DNA of 64,000 bases from Candidatus Nanopelagicales bacterium (GTDB taxonomy: Bacteria > Actinomycetota > Actinomycetes > S36-B12): contig JAGYJJ010000002.1 in the NCBI GenBank assembly GCA_018402235.1, positions 249,251-313,250 on the forward strand, read 5' to 3'. Below, piece after piece: positions 38,289-47,976 of this stretch; within the stretch, counting starts at the first letter, position 1; the number at the start of each line of letters is the position of its first letter. The position numbers and the translations under genes are program-made. The notes below the pieces were generated by a model. It was not told the origin of the DNA, searched no databases, and saw nothing but the letters and a program-made list of their open reading frames with translations.

Positions 38289-40808
38289 CTACTCAGGAAC
38301 AACGTTGACGAGCTTAGGCGCGCGCACCACTACCGTGCGGATGCCTCGACCCTCGAGTGCTGCCGTCACGGCGCTCGATGCCAGCGCGAGTTCGCGCAAG
38401 TCATCCTCACCGATGTTCGGGGCAACCTCGAGGCGGTCCTTGACTTTGCCGGACACCTGCACCACACAGGTCACCGAATCCTCGACCAGCAACGACTCAT
38501 CGATCGCCGGCCAACCAACACGTGCCACGCTCGGCTCATGGCCGAGCCGTGCCCACATGTCTTCAGCGGTGTAGGGGGCAACGAGCGAGAGCATGATGGC
38601 GACTGCTTCGGCGCCCTCGCGCGCTGCAGGATCGTCGGGACCTGGACCTGAATCAATGGCCTTGCGAAGTACGTTCACCAGTTCCATCACGCGCGCAACG
38701 GCCACGTTGAAGCGGAATGTTTCAACCGCGAGGGATGCATCGTGCAGCGCCTTGTGCGTGGCCTTGCGAACGGCGAGGTCGCCGGTGGTGGGATCGACGC
38801 CTGGGGCGGAGGTGACGTCGCCGGACAACCGCCACGCGCGCGCCAGGAACTTGGTCGAACCGGCCGGTGAGACTTCGGCCCAATCGACGTCGTCCTCCGG
38901 AGGTCCGGCGAAAACCATGGACAGCCGAATGGCGTCGACGCCGTGCTCTCCGAGCTCATCGGACAAGCGCACCAGGTTGCCGCGCGACTTACTCATGGCC
39001 GAGCCCTCCATGATCACCATGCCCTGGTTAAGCAACCGGGTGAACGGCTCGTTGAAATCGACCAGGCCCATATCGTGCAAGACCTTGGTGAAGAAGCGGC
39101 TGTAGAGCAGGTGCAAGATCGCGTGGGTCACGCCGCCCACGTACTGATCCACCGGCAACCACTGCCCCACTTTCTGCGGATCGAATGCGGCGTTCTCATC
39201 GTGGGGATCAACAAAGCGCAGGTAGTACCAGGACGAATCGACGAATGTGTCCATCGTGTCTGGATCACGCGTTGCCTCACCCCCGCACTGCGGGCACGCG
39301 ACATTCGCCCACTCGGTGGCCGCACCGAGAGGCGATGTTCCCTTGGGTTTGAGGTCCAGGCCCTCGGCCGGCGGCAGCGTCGACGGGAAGTTGATCGTCC
39401 GGAACCGGGACCTCACCGCATGACGGGCAGTGAATGATCGGAATGGGTGTCCCCCAGTAACGCTGACGCGAGATGAGCCAATCGCGCAGGCGGTAATTCA
39501 CTGCTTCCTTGCCGGTGCCACGCTCGGCCAAGATCTCGATGATCGCGGCGATCGCATCGTGCTTATTCAAGCCATCCAAGGGGCCGGAGTTGATGTGAAG
39601 GCCGTCGTCGGCGGTAGCTTCCCACGTGACCGACGGATCCTCACCGGCATCGACCACCACGCGAACGGGCAGATCGAAAGCCTTCGCGAAATCCAAGTCG
39701 CGTTGATCGTGCGCCGGAACGGCCATGATCGCGCCGGTGCCGTAATCGGCGAGTACGTAATCCGACGCCCACACCTGAATGCGCTCACCGTTGACCGGAT
39801 TGATCGCATACCGCTGTAAGAACACGCCCGTCTTCTCGCGTGAGGAGTCGAGGCGATCCATTTCCGAGGTTTGCTTGACCTTGTCTAGGTACGCGGTGAA
39901 CTCATCTTGCGCGGGTGTGCCTTCTGCGAGTTCGGCAGCGAGATCGGAATCGGCTGCGACAACAAAGAACGTCGCGCCGTAGAGCGTGTCCGGGCGAGTG
40001 GTGTAAACCGTGACGGGCTCCTCGCGACCTTCGATCACGAAATCGACCTCGGCACCCGTGGATCGACCGATCCAGTTGCGCTGCATCAGCAGCACCTTCT
40101 CCGGCCAGGCGCCCTCGAGTTGGGCCATATCGTCGAGCAGGCGATCGGCGTAGTCGGTGATCTTCAGGTACCACTGCGTGAGCTTCTTCTTGGTGACGGC
40201 GGTGTCGCAGCGTTCGCAGAGCCCGGCAACCACCTGCTCGTTCGCGAGAACGGTCTGACACTCCGGGCACCAGTTGACGTTGCTGGCCTTGCGGTAAGCG
40301 AGGCCGCGCTTGAACATCTGCAGGAAGAACCACTGATTCCAGTGGTAGTACTCCGGATCGCAGGTGTTGAGCACCCGATCCCAGTCGAAACTGCACGCGT
40401 AGCGACGCATCGATGCTTTTGCTGGGCGATGTTGTCGTAAGTCCAGCGCACCGGATCCTCACCGCGACGGATCGCGGCGTTCTCCGCTGGCAAGCCGAAC
40501 GCATCCCAACCGATCGGGTGCATCACGTTGAAGCCCTGCTGGACCCAGTACCGGGCGATCACATCACCGAGCGCGTACGCCTCCGCGTGACCCATGTGCA
40601 GATCACCCGAAGGGTAGGGAAACATGTCCAGTACGTACTTCTTAGGCCGGTCATCGTCGGGCAACCCCGAACGGAAAGGCGCGAGCTCATCCCAAACCGG
40701 CAGCCAGCGCTCTTGGATCGCGGTGAAGTTGTAACGGCTGTCGTCGCTATCTGCGTTTATTGAGTCCGGTGCGTCGACTGAGTTGTCTGGGCTGGCTGGC
40801 GTAGTCAT
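38289..40808 (-). CDS. leuS: Leucyl-tRNA synthetase (reads as broken by two one-base indels)
   Basis: Three overlapping frames together give a full class I LeuRS of about 839 codons. The N-terminal frame carries [18 protein letters not shown] (HIGH motif HMGH). The central frame has the editing domain ([13 protein letters not shown]) and CPECQ...CERC and CPSCG zinc pairs. The last frame has AMSKSRGN (KMSKS) and the anticodon domain. One base is missing in the T-run at 40417-40420 (plus strand), and one is extra near 39381. The indels cancel and the total is a multiple of three. The gene is essential, so sequence errors are likely. Confidence 0.9.
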
Positions 40809-41551
40809 GGCCGGGCAAGACTACCCAGCACCTGCCCGAAGGCAGTTCCCACGGACGCGTGCGCAGCCCACGACCAATGCATTCCATCGGGGTTAGCGCT
40901 GCCGTCGCGTAGCCCGGGAAGCACGAACGGGCTCGGATCGACGAGGGGGACGTTCAGTCGATTGGCCAATTGCCGGGCAGCTGCGAGCGCGCCGGCGTGG
41001 TGGCGCTGGGCGGGGTAGTACGAGGAGTCGTACGGCGTGGGTGCCAGCAGCGCGATCGGGATCTCCGGGCGCACCGCGCGAATGGCTTCGATGATGCGGG
41101 TCAGGTAGCGGTCGGTGACCTGCTGCGGCACCTGCCGGAACGCGCCCTTGGTCGCGCGGATGATGGGTGGAGTGAGGTCGCGGTAGACCGCGCGCAGGCG
41201 TCGTCGTAATGCTCCCGGGCGCACATAGGGAATCGAGTTGCGCAACCACACCGGGATCGACGCAGGTAATTGATCCATGCCGCCAACACCGAGCAGTACG
41301 TAATCCGCGCGCGGCAAGTACACGCCATAAGCAACCGGATCCTTGGTGAGCGCCCACCAGCCATCGCGCGAGGTCCAACCTTCGCGGGCGAGCAGGTCCA
41401 CCTGGGCGCCCAGTTCGCCCGCGCATACCTGCGGGTACAGGCGGGGGTCGGTGGGAACCTCGATGCGCTCGGGCCCGTGGAAGGCGAGCGAATCGGCGAT
41501 CACCAACAGGTGGCGGGCCGGTTCATGACGAATCGGCTCGTGACGGGACAC
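40805..41551 (-). CDS. octT: Diglucosylglycerate octanoyltransferase-like SGNH protein
   Basis: 248 aa from GTG 41551. Nucleophile block [11 protein letters not shown] near the N-terminus, VGGMDQLP in the middle, and [12 protein letters not shown] with the catalytic Asp and His at the end. These and the length match mycobacterial OctT, which acylates diglucosylglycerate on the way to methylglucose lipopolysaccharide. In mycobacteria octT lies beside gpgP, rsfS and nadD; here those genes are 1.7 kb away. The longer frame from 41740 runs through the repeat array and is rejected. Overlaps leuS by 4 bp. Confidence 0.75.
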   Translation of the reverse strand: MSRHEPIRHEPARHLLVIADSLAFHGPERIEVPTDPRLYPQVCAGELGAQVDLLAREGWTSRDGWWALTKDPVAYGVYLPRADYVLLGVGGMDQLPASIPVWLRNSIPYVRPGALRRRLRAVYRDLTPPIIRATKGAFRQVPQQVTDRYLTRIIEAIRAVRPEIPIALLAPTPYDSSYYPAQRHHAGALAAARQLANRLNVPLVDPSPFVLPGLRDGSANPDGMHWSWAAHASVGTAFGQVLGSLARP

Positions 41552-41577
41552 GGGTGCATCCTGGCACCGCCCCACCC

Positions 41578-41693
41578 CTGGCCAATCGGTGCACTTTCCG
41601 CCAGGGCCTGGCCGATTGACCGACTTTCCCCAGGGCCTGGCCGATTGACCGACTTTCCACCAAGGCCTGGCGGAAAGTCGGTCATTCGGCCAC
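41578..41693. repeat. Array of four ~30-bp-period palindromic repeats
   Basis: Units start at 41578, 41608, 41637 and 41667. The 27-bp core is bounded by CTGGC and GCCAG with a middle close to CGATTGACCGACTTTCC; the last unit is inverted. Spacers are 2-3 bp. The array fills most of the 160-bp divergent gap between octT and the DMT transporter. Related units occur at 43159-43234. It is not a CRISPR array, because spacers are only 2-3 bp. Confidence 0.8.
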
Positions 41694-41711
41694 GGCGTAC
41701 AGTGCGCCCTC

Positions 41712-42593
41712 GTGACTGCTCGGGGTTGGGCGCTGTTCATCGCGCTCTCGGTGCTGTGGGGAATTCCCTACCTGTTCATCAAGATCGCGGTGGAGACGCT
41801 GTCGCCCGCGATGGTCGTGTGGGTCCGGGTGGCCCTTGGCGCGGCGATCTTGCTACCGATCGTGCTCGCGCGCGGCGACATCAAGCGACTGAACATGACC
41901 GACTGGTCCTGGATCGTGGTGTTCGCCTTCGTGGAGATAGCGCTGCCGTTCGGCGCTTTGTCCTATGCCGAGATCCGGCTATCGAGTTCCACTACCGCGA
42001 TCTTGATCGCCGCCGTGCCGATCGTCGCTGCAGTGATTGGTTGGCGTATCGGCATCGATGATCGAGTGACCAAGTCCCGCGCTATCGGATTGGCCATCGG
42101 TGTACTGGGTGTGGCAACACTCGTCGGCATCGACATCCGAGGTGACGACTGGCTCAGCGTTGCCGCCTTGGGCATCACCGTGGTGGGCTACGCCTTTGGC
42201 CCGATGATCGTGGCAACGAAACTGTCTCGGGCTCCTGCACTGACCGTGATCACCATGGCCTTACTGATCAACACTCTCGTGTATGCGCCGCTGGCATGGG
42301 TGACCCGGCCAAGCGAGTCGGTTCCGGGCGAGGCGTGGTTGTCGGTGGTGATCTTGGGAGTGTTCTGCACGGCGCTCGCGTTCATCGCGTTCTTCGCTCT
42401 CATTGCCGAGGCCGGTCCTTCGCGCACGACCGTGATCACGTTCATCGCACCCGCCGTTGCGCTCATGCTCGGTGTGGCGATCTTGTCTGAGCCGATCACC
42501 TGGGGAATCGTCGTCGGCTTCCCACTCGTCATTCTCGGTTCTTATCTTGCAACGCGCAAAGGTCCCTCAGTTGAGGCCGAACCGCACGCGTAA
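41712..42593 (+). CDS. EamA-family (DMT) transporter
   Basis: 293 aa, ten hydrophobic helices in two EamA halves (LSVLWGIPYLFIKIAVETLSP near the start; GVFCTALAFIAFFALIAEAGPSRTT in the second half). DMT proteins export amino acids or metabolites; substrate unknown. GTG 41712 lies 18 bp after the repeat array. It is followed by a secreted chagasin-like gene. Confidence 0.85.
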   Translation: MTARGWALFIALSVLWGIPYLFIKIAVETLSPAMVVWVRVALGAAILLPIVLARGDIKRLNMTDWSWIVVFAFVEIALPFGALSYAEIRLSSSTTAILIAAVPIVAAVIGWRIGIDDRVTKSRAIGLAIGVLGVATLVGIDIRGDDWLSVAALGITVVGYAFGPMIVATKLSRAPALTVITMALLINTLVYAPLAWVTRPSESVPGEAWLSVVILGVFCTALAFIAFFALIAEAGPSRTTVITFIAPAVALMLGVAILSEPITWGIVVGFPLVILGSYLATRKGPSVEAEPHA

Positions 42594-42611
42594 ATGTGAT
42601 TGGGTGGGGCT

Positions 42612-43022
42612 ATGACTCACTGGACTCGCACGCTTATCGCCCTATTCGCCGCAATTGGCCTGACGCTCGGGCTCGGTGCCACCGCGCACGCCAAAAGCGA
42701 CGTCACCTTGATAGTTACCGAACTCCCCGGTCAGGTGCGCCTGATCCCCGGTGAGTCGATCGAGCTCGTCCTCGACACAAACCGCACCACGGGCTTCACC
42801 TGGAAAGCCCGGGAGCGCGGGGATAAGAAGGCGATCACCGTCGGAAAGCCCCGGTACACCGCGCCGGTGACTGAATTGGTGGGTGCGCCGGGCATCACCT
42901 CGTGGAGAGTGACGGCAGACCGCCCGGGCAAGGCCGTGGTGCGCATTGAAGCCACCCCGCCCGGTGGTGGCGATCCGATCGTCAGCAGGTTGACGGTCAT
43001 CGTGATGCAACCGCAAAAATAA
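42612..43022 (+). CDS. Secreted chagasin-like (I42) cysteine-protease inhibitor
   Basis: 136 aa from ATG 42612. Signal peptide with AHA cleavage site near residue 26. The mature part has the chagasin pattern: ELVLDTNRTTGFTWKA (loop NxTTGF/YxW) and, at the C-terminal side, GITSWRVTADRPGKAVVRIEATPP. I42 inhibitors block papain-like proteases. TTG 42600 is an alternative start. Overlaps neither neighbour; tRNA-Ala lies 8 bp downstream on the other strand. Confidence 0.72.
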   Translation: MTHWTRTLIALFAAIGLTLGLGATAHAKSDVTLIVTELPGQVRLIPGESIELVLDTNRTTGFTWKARERGDKKAITVGKPRYTAPVTELVGAPGITSWRVTADRPGKAVVRIEATPPGGGDPIVSRLTVIVMQPQK

Positions 43023-43030
43023 AAAATCGG

Positions 43031-43103
43031 TGGAGCTGAGGGGACTCGAACCCCTGACCCCCTCCATGCCATGGAGGTGCGCTACCAGCTGCGCTACAGC
43101 CCC
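43031..43103 (-). tRNA. tRNA-Ala(GGC)
   Basis: 73 nt without encoded CCA (CCG follows the discriminator A). Acceptor stem GGGGCTG/CAGCTCC, D arm AGCGCAGCTGGTAGCGC, anticodon stem-loop CCTCC-ATGGCAT-GGAGG with anticodon GGC, and T arm AGGGGTTCGAGTCCCCT. A T-rich stretch (TTTTTTATTTTT on the minus strand) follows and may end transcription. Confidence 0.95.
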
Positions 43104-43158
43104 GAAACGAGCGAATCGGAAGCATACCCCGGGGGAAACAAAGACAACGCTCCGCATC

Positions 43159-43234
43159 CTGGCGGAATGAGCATCGATTGACCAGCCACTGGCGAAAAGA
43201 CGGTCAATCGGCCAGACCCTGGCGGAAAGTGCGG
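43159..43234. repeat. Second palindromic repeat array (two units and a half unit)
   Basis: Units of the same family at 43159 and 43189, both 27 bp and bounded by CTGGC and CCAG, and a truncated unit at 43219; starts are exactly 30 bp apart. Located between gpgP and tRNA-Ala. A purine-rich stretch follows to 43255. Confidence 0.75.
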
Positions 43235-43259
43235 AGGGGAGGGAGGGAGGGGAGCGCGG

Positions 43260-43916
43260 TTAGCGGTCGTCGGCGAGGGCGGGCGTCGGTAGCGAGCCGG
43301 CGTTGTATTCCTGCAGGCGCCACGCGGGGCCATAGCCGGTGGTGTTCTCGGTGAGGATCGACCATGCGCAATTGCTCAGAACACCCAGGCATGCCCAATT
43401 CTCCGGCGGCAGTTCCAACAGCGCGCCGATGGCAGCACGGGCCGAGCCACCGTGCGTAGCCACCACGAGCGTGCCGCGGGCAGGTAGCTGGTCCACGCTC
43501 TCGTTAATGGCCTCGACCATTCGCTCGGCCACCTCGATGCGGGTCTCTCCACCTCCGGGGCGGGCGTGGGAATCCGAAGCCCAGCGCGAAACCTCATCAC
43601 CGAAGGTGTCGAATAACTCCGGACGACTAAGGCCCTCCCACTCCCCCGCGAATGTCTCACGCAAACGCTCATCGGCAACGACGTCGAGTTCAGTGAGCTC
43701 AGCGAGCGCCTGAGCGGTGGCGAACGCCCGCGCCAGATCGCTGGAAATCAAGCGGTCCGGGGTTAGATGCACCAACAAACTGGCCGCTCGCTGGGCCTGG
43801 GCGCGACCCTCGTCGTCGAGTTCGATATCGGACTGTCCCTGGAATCGTCGTTCGGCGTTCCAGGCCGTGCGACCGTGACGCCACAAAACGATGCGGCGTT
43901 CGTGGCGATCAATCAC
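43260..43916 (-). CDS. gpgP: Glucosyl-3-phosphoglycerate phosphatase-like histidine phosphatase
   Basis: 218 aa, histidine phosphatase superfamily. Phospho-accepting RHGRTAWNAERRFQGQSD near residue 14; second catalytic motif ATHGGSARA; ENWACLGVLSNCAWSIL resembles the NWPALGGMGNASW stretch of mycobacterial GpgP. GpgP removes phosphate from glucosyl-3-phosphoglycerate. Position directly before rsfS and nadD, with an octT homologue nearby, matches the mycobacterial setting. General phosphatase activity is sure; the substrate is inference. Confidence 0.75.
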   Translation of the reverse strand: MIDRHERRIVLWRHGRTAWNAERRFQGQSDIELDDEGRAQAQRAASLLVHLTPDRLISSDLARAFATAQALAELTELDVVADERLRETFAGEWEGLSRPELFDTFGDEVSRWASDSHARPGGGETRIEVAERMVEAINESVDQLPARGTLVVATHGGSARAAIGALLELPPENWACLGVLSNCAWSILTENTTGYGPAWRLQEYNAGSLPTPALADDR

Positions 43917-44307
43917 CGGTGGCCGGCCCTGCCGTTTGTCCAGACGTGACGGTCTTTGGAAGTTCGATCAGCGGGCAGTCCTTCCAGAGCCGCTCGATCG
44001 CGTAATGGATGCGATCCTCGGCCTGTTGCACGTGCACCACTACATCGCCGAAGTCGAGAAGAACCCAGTGGGTGTCCTTGAGCCCTTCCCGGCGGATCGG
44101 CTTGATCCCGCGGGCGTGCAGGTTCTCTTCGATGGCGTCGACGATCGCTTTGACCTGTCGTTCATTGGCAGCCGAGCAGATCACGAACACGTCGGTGATG
44201 ACGAGTTGCTCACTGACATCGATAGCAATGATGTCCGTTGCGAGTTTGTCCGATGCCGCCTGGGCGGCTGCGATGGCGGTTTCGACCGAGTCGGGTGCTG
44301 CCGTCAT
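43909..44307 (-). CDS. rsfS: Ribosomal silencing factor RsfS
   Basis: 132 aa DUF143 protein that binds L14 and blocks subunit joining when nutrients are low. [28 protein letters not shown] and [28 protein letters not shown] are the family signatures. It overlaps gpgP by 8 bp and nadD by 4 bp. Confidence 0.93.
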   Translation of the reverse strand: MTAAPDSVETAIAAAQAASDKLATDIIAIDVSEQLVITDVFVICSAANERQVKAIVDAIEENLHARGIKPIRREGLKDTHWVLLDFGDVVVHVQQAEDRIHYAIERLWKDCPLIELPKTVTSGQTAGPATGD

Positions 44308-44891
44308 AAGGCTTCTTTTCTATAGAGGCGCTTTTTGCGGATCCACCGGGCCACCCCTTCGGGCACCAGGTAATCGATGGGTGTGTCCTCGCGGACCCGG
44401 GCACGGATGTCGCTACTGGAGATTGCCAAGGCTGGAATCTCGATCAAGGTCACCACGCCACCAGGAAGGCCTGGATCGGTCAGTTGGTGGCCAGGGCGCG
44501 TGACACCCACCAGATGGGCACGGTCGATGATGCCGTCGGGGTCGTGCCAGCCGACGATTTCCGCAAGAGCATCGGCGCCGGTGATGAAGAACCACTCCGC
44601 GGGTTGGCCAGGGTGGTGGGTGGCGAATTGTTCCTGCAGGTCGCGCAGGGTGTCGACGGTGTAGGTGGGGCCTTCGCGATCGATATCAACGCGCGAGACC
44701 TCGAAGCGGGTATCGGCAGCCGTCGCTATGACGGTCATGAGGTAGCGATCTTCGCCCGGGGTGGCGGGGCGATCCTTATGCCAGGGAACTCCCGTGGGGG
44801 TGAAGATCACCCGCTGCAGACCGAACCTGTGGGCCACCTCCGAGGCGGCGACCAGGTGGCCGTGGTGAATGGGATCGAAGGTGCCACCCAT
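44304..44891 (-). CDS. nadD: Nicotinate-nucleotide adenylyltransferase
   Basis: 195 aa enzyme making nicotinate adenine dinucleotide for NAD. Nucleotide motif [12 protein letters not shown] at the start and [10 protein letters not shown] near residue 155. The conserved RVGV before MGGTF lies upstream of the annotated ATG, so a CTG start six codons up is possible; ATG is used here. It is followed by rsfS. Confidence 0.92.
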   Translation of the reverse strand: MGGTFDPIHHGHLVAASEVAHRFGLQRVIFTPTGVPWHKDRPATPGEDRYLMTVIATAADTRFEVSRVDIDREGPTYTVDTLRDLQEQFATHHPGQPAEWFFITGADALAEIVGWHDPDGIIDRAHLVGVTRPGHQLTDPGLPGGVVTLIEIPALAISSSDIRARVREDTPIDYLVPEGVARWIRKKRLYRKEAL

Positions 44892-44926
44892 AACACCGAC
44901 GCGCAGGGAGCTCTCTGCAGGGTTAT

Positions 44927-45082
44927 TCAGCGGTCGACCTTGATCATGGTGGTCACAACCAGCAAGCCGACGAGGATGGCGAAGGTCACCACGCCGAACA
45001 GCCAGGCCGGGGCCCCAGCTTCACCCGTGGCCTCACTGGCCAGGACAACGGCAGTGTGAGCACTGTGCACAGACGACGTCAT
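44927..45082 (-). CDS. 51-aa single-TM small protein
   Basis: Small gene between proA and nadD. The product starts [10 protein letters not shown], has one hydrophobic helix (about [19 protein letters not shown], residues 27-45) and ends MIKVDR. ATG at 45082; stop at 44927. Short TM proteins at this spot between proA and nadD fit an actinobacterial pattern I recall. Role unknown. Confidence 0.6.
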   Translation of the reverse strand: MTSSVHSAHTAVVLASEATGEAGAPAWLFGVVTFAILVGLLVVTTMIKVDR

Positions 45083-45099
45083 ACCGGAAGCCTACCTGG

Positions 45100-46383
45100 C
45101 TATGAGCGGGTGTGGCCGTGGCCGGTGACGATGTACGTGGTGGAGGTTAATTCGGTCAAACCCATCGGTCCGCGCGCATGCAACTTTTGGGTGGAGATGC
45201 CGATCTCGGCCCCGAAGCCAAACTCACCGCCGTCGGTGAAACGGGTCGACGCGTTCACCATGATTGCCGCGGAGTCGATGCGCGAGGTGAAGTGCGCGAT
45301 AGCGGACTGGCTGTCACTAATGATCGCTTCGGTGTGTCCGGAGGACCATCGGCGAATGTGATCGATCGCCTCATCGATATCGTCCACGAGGGCGGCCGCC
45401 AAATCCAGGGAGTAGTACTCCGCGGCCCAGTCCTCATCGGTCGCCTCGACGACCTCGCAGGCACCCCCGCGAGCAGCATCGGCGAATCGGTCCTCGGCGT
45501 GCAAAGTGACGCCGGCCTGGGCGAGCGCATTGAGGGCCCGGGGAAGAAACGCATCAGCGATGTCCTTATGCACGAGCAGCGTCTCGGCCGCATTGCACAC
45601 ACTCACCCGCTGGGCCTTGCTATTGACCACGATCTTCACGGCCTTGTCGATATCGGCATCTTTGTCGACATACACGTGGCAGTTCCCCACACCTGTTTCG
45701 ATCACGGGAACGGTCGAGTTTTCCACCACGCTACGAATCAGCGACTCACCTCCGCGTGGGATGAGCACATCAACCAGGCCCCGCGCGGTCATCAGGTGCT
45801 TCACTGACTCGTGTGAATCCCCGGGGACGAGTTGGATGGCATCGGGGTTGAGACCTTGTTCGATCAGCGCCGCGCGCATCGCTTTAGCAAGTGCGCGATT
45901 ACTGTTCATAGCCGACGACGATCCGCGCAAGAGAGCAGCGTTACCGCTCTTCAAACACAAGCCCGCCGCATCAACGGTCACATTGGGCCTGGCCTCGTAG
46001 ATCATCCCGACCACACCGATCGGAACTCGTATCTGGCGAACCTGCAGACCGTTGGGCAGTGTGTAGCCGCGGATCACTTCACCCACGGGGTCGGGCAGTG
46101 CAGCTACCTCGCGTAGCGCTTGGGCGATCGCGGCAATTCGGTCCGCGGTGAGGGTCAATCGATCGATCAGCGCATCGGAAGTGCCGTTCTCGCGGGCCTG
46201 GGCGATATCGGCGGCGTTCTCCTCGACGATCGCATCACAATGCCCCTCGAGCGCGTCGGCCATCGCCACAAGTGCCGCATCCTTCTGGTCGCGGGTCAAT
46301 ACCCGCAGCTCCTGGGCGGCTAGCCGGGCGCGCCTGGCGGTCTCGTGTACGAGTTCGCGGTCATCTCCCAGGGGCTCAAGCAT
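45100..46383 (-). CDS. proA: Glutamate-5-semialdehyde dehydrogenase
   Basis: 427 aa NADPH-dependent enzyme, second step of proline synthesis. [25 protein letters not shown] binds cofactor; the catalytic Cys is in [20 protein letters not shown] near the end is also typical. proB lies upstream on the same strand, separated by one small gene. Confidence 0.95.
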   Translation of the reverse strand: MLEPLGDDRELVHETARRARLAAQELRVLTRDQKDAALVAMADALEGHCDAIVEENAADIAQARENGTSDALIDRLTLTADRIAAIAQALREVAALPDPVGEVIRGYTLPNGLQVRQIRVPIGVVGMIYEARPNVTVDAAGLCLKSGNAALLRGSSSAMNSNRALAKAMRAALIEQGLNPDAIQLVPGDSHESVKHLMTARGLVDVLIPRGGESLIRSVVENSTVPVIETGVGNCHVYVDKDADIDKAVKIVVNSKAQRVSVCNAAETLLVHKDIADAFLPRALNALAQAGVTLHAEDRFADAARGGACEVVEATDEDWAAEYYSLDLAAALVDDIDEAIDHIRRWSSGHTEAIISDSQSAIAHFTSRIDSAAIMVNASTRFTDGGEFGFGAEIGISTQKLHARGPMGLTELTSTTYIVTGHGHTRS

Positions 46384-46424
46384 GGCAGCAGCGTACGCCG
46401 ATCAAGGGCCATGAACACGGGTAG

Positions 46425-46799
46425 TTACTGGAACGGCGCGATCCAACCGGCCTCGGGCGCCGATCGCATTGGTTCGCGCTGCAAGTAAGTCTGGCGATCG
46501 AGAACCTGCAGCCCCACCACCTCCCAGTCGGGAAGTTCGGCCGAACGTTCGTGGTCGTGCCACATGCGGCTCGCTACGGCAGTGGCGGCAACCATGTCCT
46601 CCGCCTCTTCCCAGTAGCGAAGTTCCGCTCGATCGGTTCCGTACCGAGCTTCGAGCAGGAACGGATGCAGATGACTGAGCCGAGTTAGGGCGTCGAAGAC
46701 TTGCGAAGGCGGCTCCTGCTTGCCCGCGACGGTCAAGGTGACGTGCCACATGCGCTGTGATCCCACCGAGGAATCCGGCGGAACGCTGCGCAGGACCAT
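46425..46799 (-). CDS. Uncharacterised 124-aa protein between proB and proA
   Basis: 124 aa, no signal peptide or TM helix. WHVTLTVAGKQEPPSQVFDALTRLSHLHPFLLEARYGTDRAELRYWEEAEDM suggests an alpha-beta sandwich (a ferredoxin-like fold is possible). AGGAGG ends four bases before ATG 46799, which fixes the start. Not recognised. Its place inside the proB-proA unit hints at a link to proline synthesis or simple read-through. Confidence 0.65.
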   Translation of the reverse strand: MVLRSVPPDSSVGSQRMWHVTLTVAGKQEPPSQVFDALTRLSHLHPFLLEARYGTDRAELRYWEEAEDMVAATAVASRMWHDHERSAELPDWEVVGLQVLDRQTYLQREPMRSAPEAGWIAPFQ

Positions 46800-46848
46800 C
46801 CGTCCTCCTCTCGCTTAGGCCTGACCTAAGTCCGCAGCTAGCACTCAA

Positions 46849-47976
46849 CTAAGAAATCGCCCACACGACCATGTCGTCGCGGTGCACGACTTCCCGCTCA
46901 TACTCAGGTCCCCGCTCTCGCGCTAGGTCCCGGGTAGAACGCCCGAGGAGTTCTGGTAACTCCCGTGCATCAAAGTTGACCAAACCTCGGCCAATTGCGC
47001 GACCACTTTGGTCTAATAGGTCCACCGGATCTCCTGCAACAAACGAACCATGCACCGCAGTGATACCCGCTGGTAACAGTGATGCGCGGCGCACGGTCAG
47101 TGCTTCCACTGCTCCGTCGTCCACCGTGATCGATCCTGTGGGTGTGGTTGCGTGCGCCAGCCACAGCAAACGCGTCGATGACCGATTGCCGGTCGCATGG
47201 AAAACCGTGCCGACATCGGCCGTATCCAACGCGGCGTCGGCAACCGACGACGCTGCAACGAGAGTAGGGATTCCGGCGGCTGTTGCGATTGTCGCGGCCT
47301 GCACCTTGGTGGCCATCCCGCCGAGTCCTAAGCCCGCACTTCCAGCACCGCCGAGGCGAACACCGTCGATTTCGCTCACGTGGTTGACCTCGCGGATCAA
47401 TCGCGCCTCCGGTTTGGTGGGCGGAGCGTCGTAAAGACCATCGACGTCGGATAACAAGATCAGTGCCTTCGCCTGAACAACGTGCGCAACCAGCGCGGCG
47501 AGTCGATCGTTGTCACCCAGCCGGATCTCATCTGTGGCAACTGTGTCGTTTTCATTGACGATCGGAATGACGCCGAGTTCCAGCAGTCGAAACAAAGTGC
47601 GTTGCGCATTGCGGTAGTGACTGCGCCGGGTCACGTCGTGGCTCGTGAGCAGAACCTGACCCACGGTTATGCCGTGCCCAGCGAAAGCGCTCGTGTAACG
47701 CGCCAGCAACATGCCCTGCCCCACGCTCGCCGAGGCTTGTTGGGTGGCCAGATCCTGGGGCCGACGACGTAATCCCAAACTCAGGAATCCTGAGGCGATC
47801 GCGCCACTACTGACAAGGACAACGTGCGTGCCGCGAGCATGTCGGGCGGCGATGCTGCGGGAAATGGCGTCCACCCGTGACTCATCGAGTCCCCCGCCAG
47901 CCGTGGTCAACGACGATGACCCGACTTTCACGACAATGCGATCGGCCGATGCGATCACAGACCGGGAGTCGGTCAT
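46849..47976 (-). CDS. proB: Glutamate 5-kinase
   Basis: 375 aa. Amino acid kinase domain ([10 protein letters not shown] at the start, [30 protein letters not shown]) plus a C-terminal PUA domain (about 280-360). It makes gamma-glutamyl phosphate, the first step of proline synthesis. ATG overlaps the obgE stop by 4 bp. Confidence 0.95.
   Translation of the reverse strand: MTDSRSVIASADRIVVKVGSSSLTTAGGGLDESRVDAISRSIAARHARGTHVVLVSSGAIASGFLSLGLRRRPQDLATQQASASVGQGMLLARYTSAFAGHGITVGQVLLTSHDVTRRSHYRNAQRTLFRLLELGVIPIVNENDTVATDEIRLGDNDRLAALVAHVVQAKALILLSDVDGLYDAPPTKPEARLIREVNHVSEIDGVRLGGAGSAGLGLGGMATKVQAATIATAAGIPTLVAASSVADAALDTADVGTVFHATGNRSSTRLLWLAHATTPTGSITVDDGAVEALTVRRASLLPAGITAVHGSFVAGDPVDLLDQSGRAIGRGLVNFDARELPELLGRSTRDLARERGPEYEREVVHRDDMVVWAIS

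Noticed and set aside
41552-41740. Extension of the octT frame to ATG 41740
   Set aside because: The added residues are translated repeat units (Trp/Pro/Gly-rich), and GTG 41551 gives the known OctT length.
43010-43030. Intrinsic terminator after the chagasin-like gene
   Set aside because: There is an A/T-rich run, but no stable hairpin directly before it; noted only as a possible end for the tRNA transcript.
41578-43234. Possible CRISPR array
   Set aside because: Spacers are only 2-3 bp, the units are themselves palindromic and vary in orientation, and no cas gene is present.
46814-46830. Inverted repeat CTTAGG-N5-CCTAAG as an IdeR/DtxR iron box
   Set aside because: The half-sites TTAGG and CCTAA are 5 bp apart, not 9 as in the 19-bp iron box, and the nearby genes are not iron genes.
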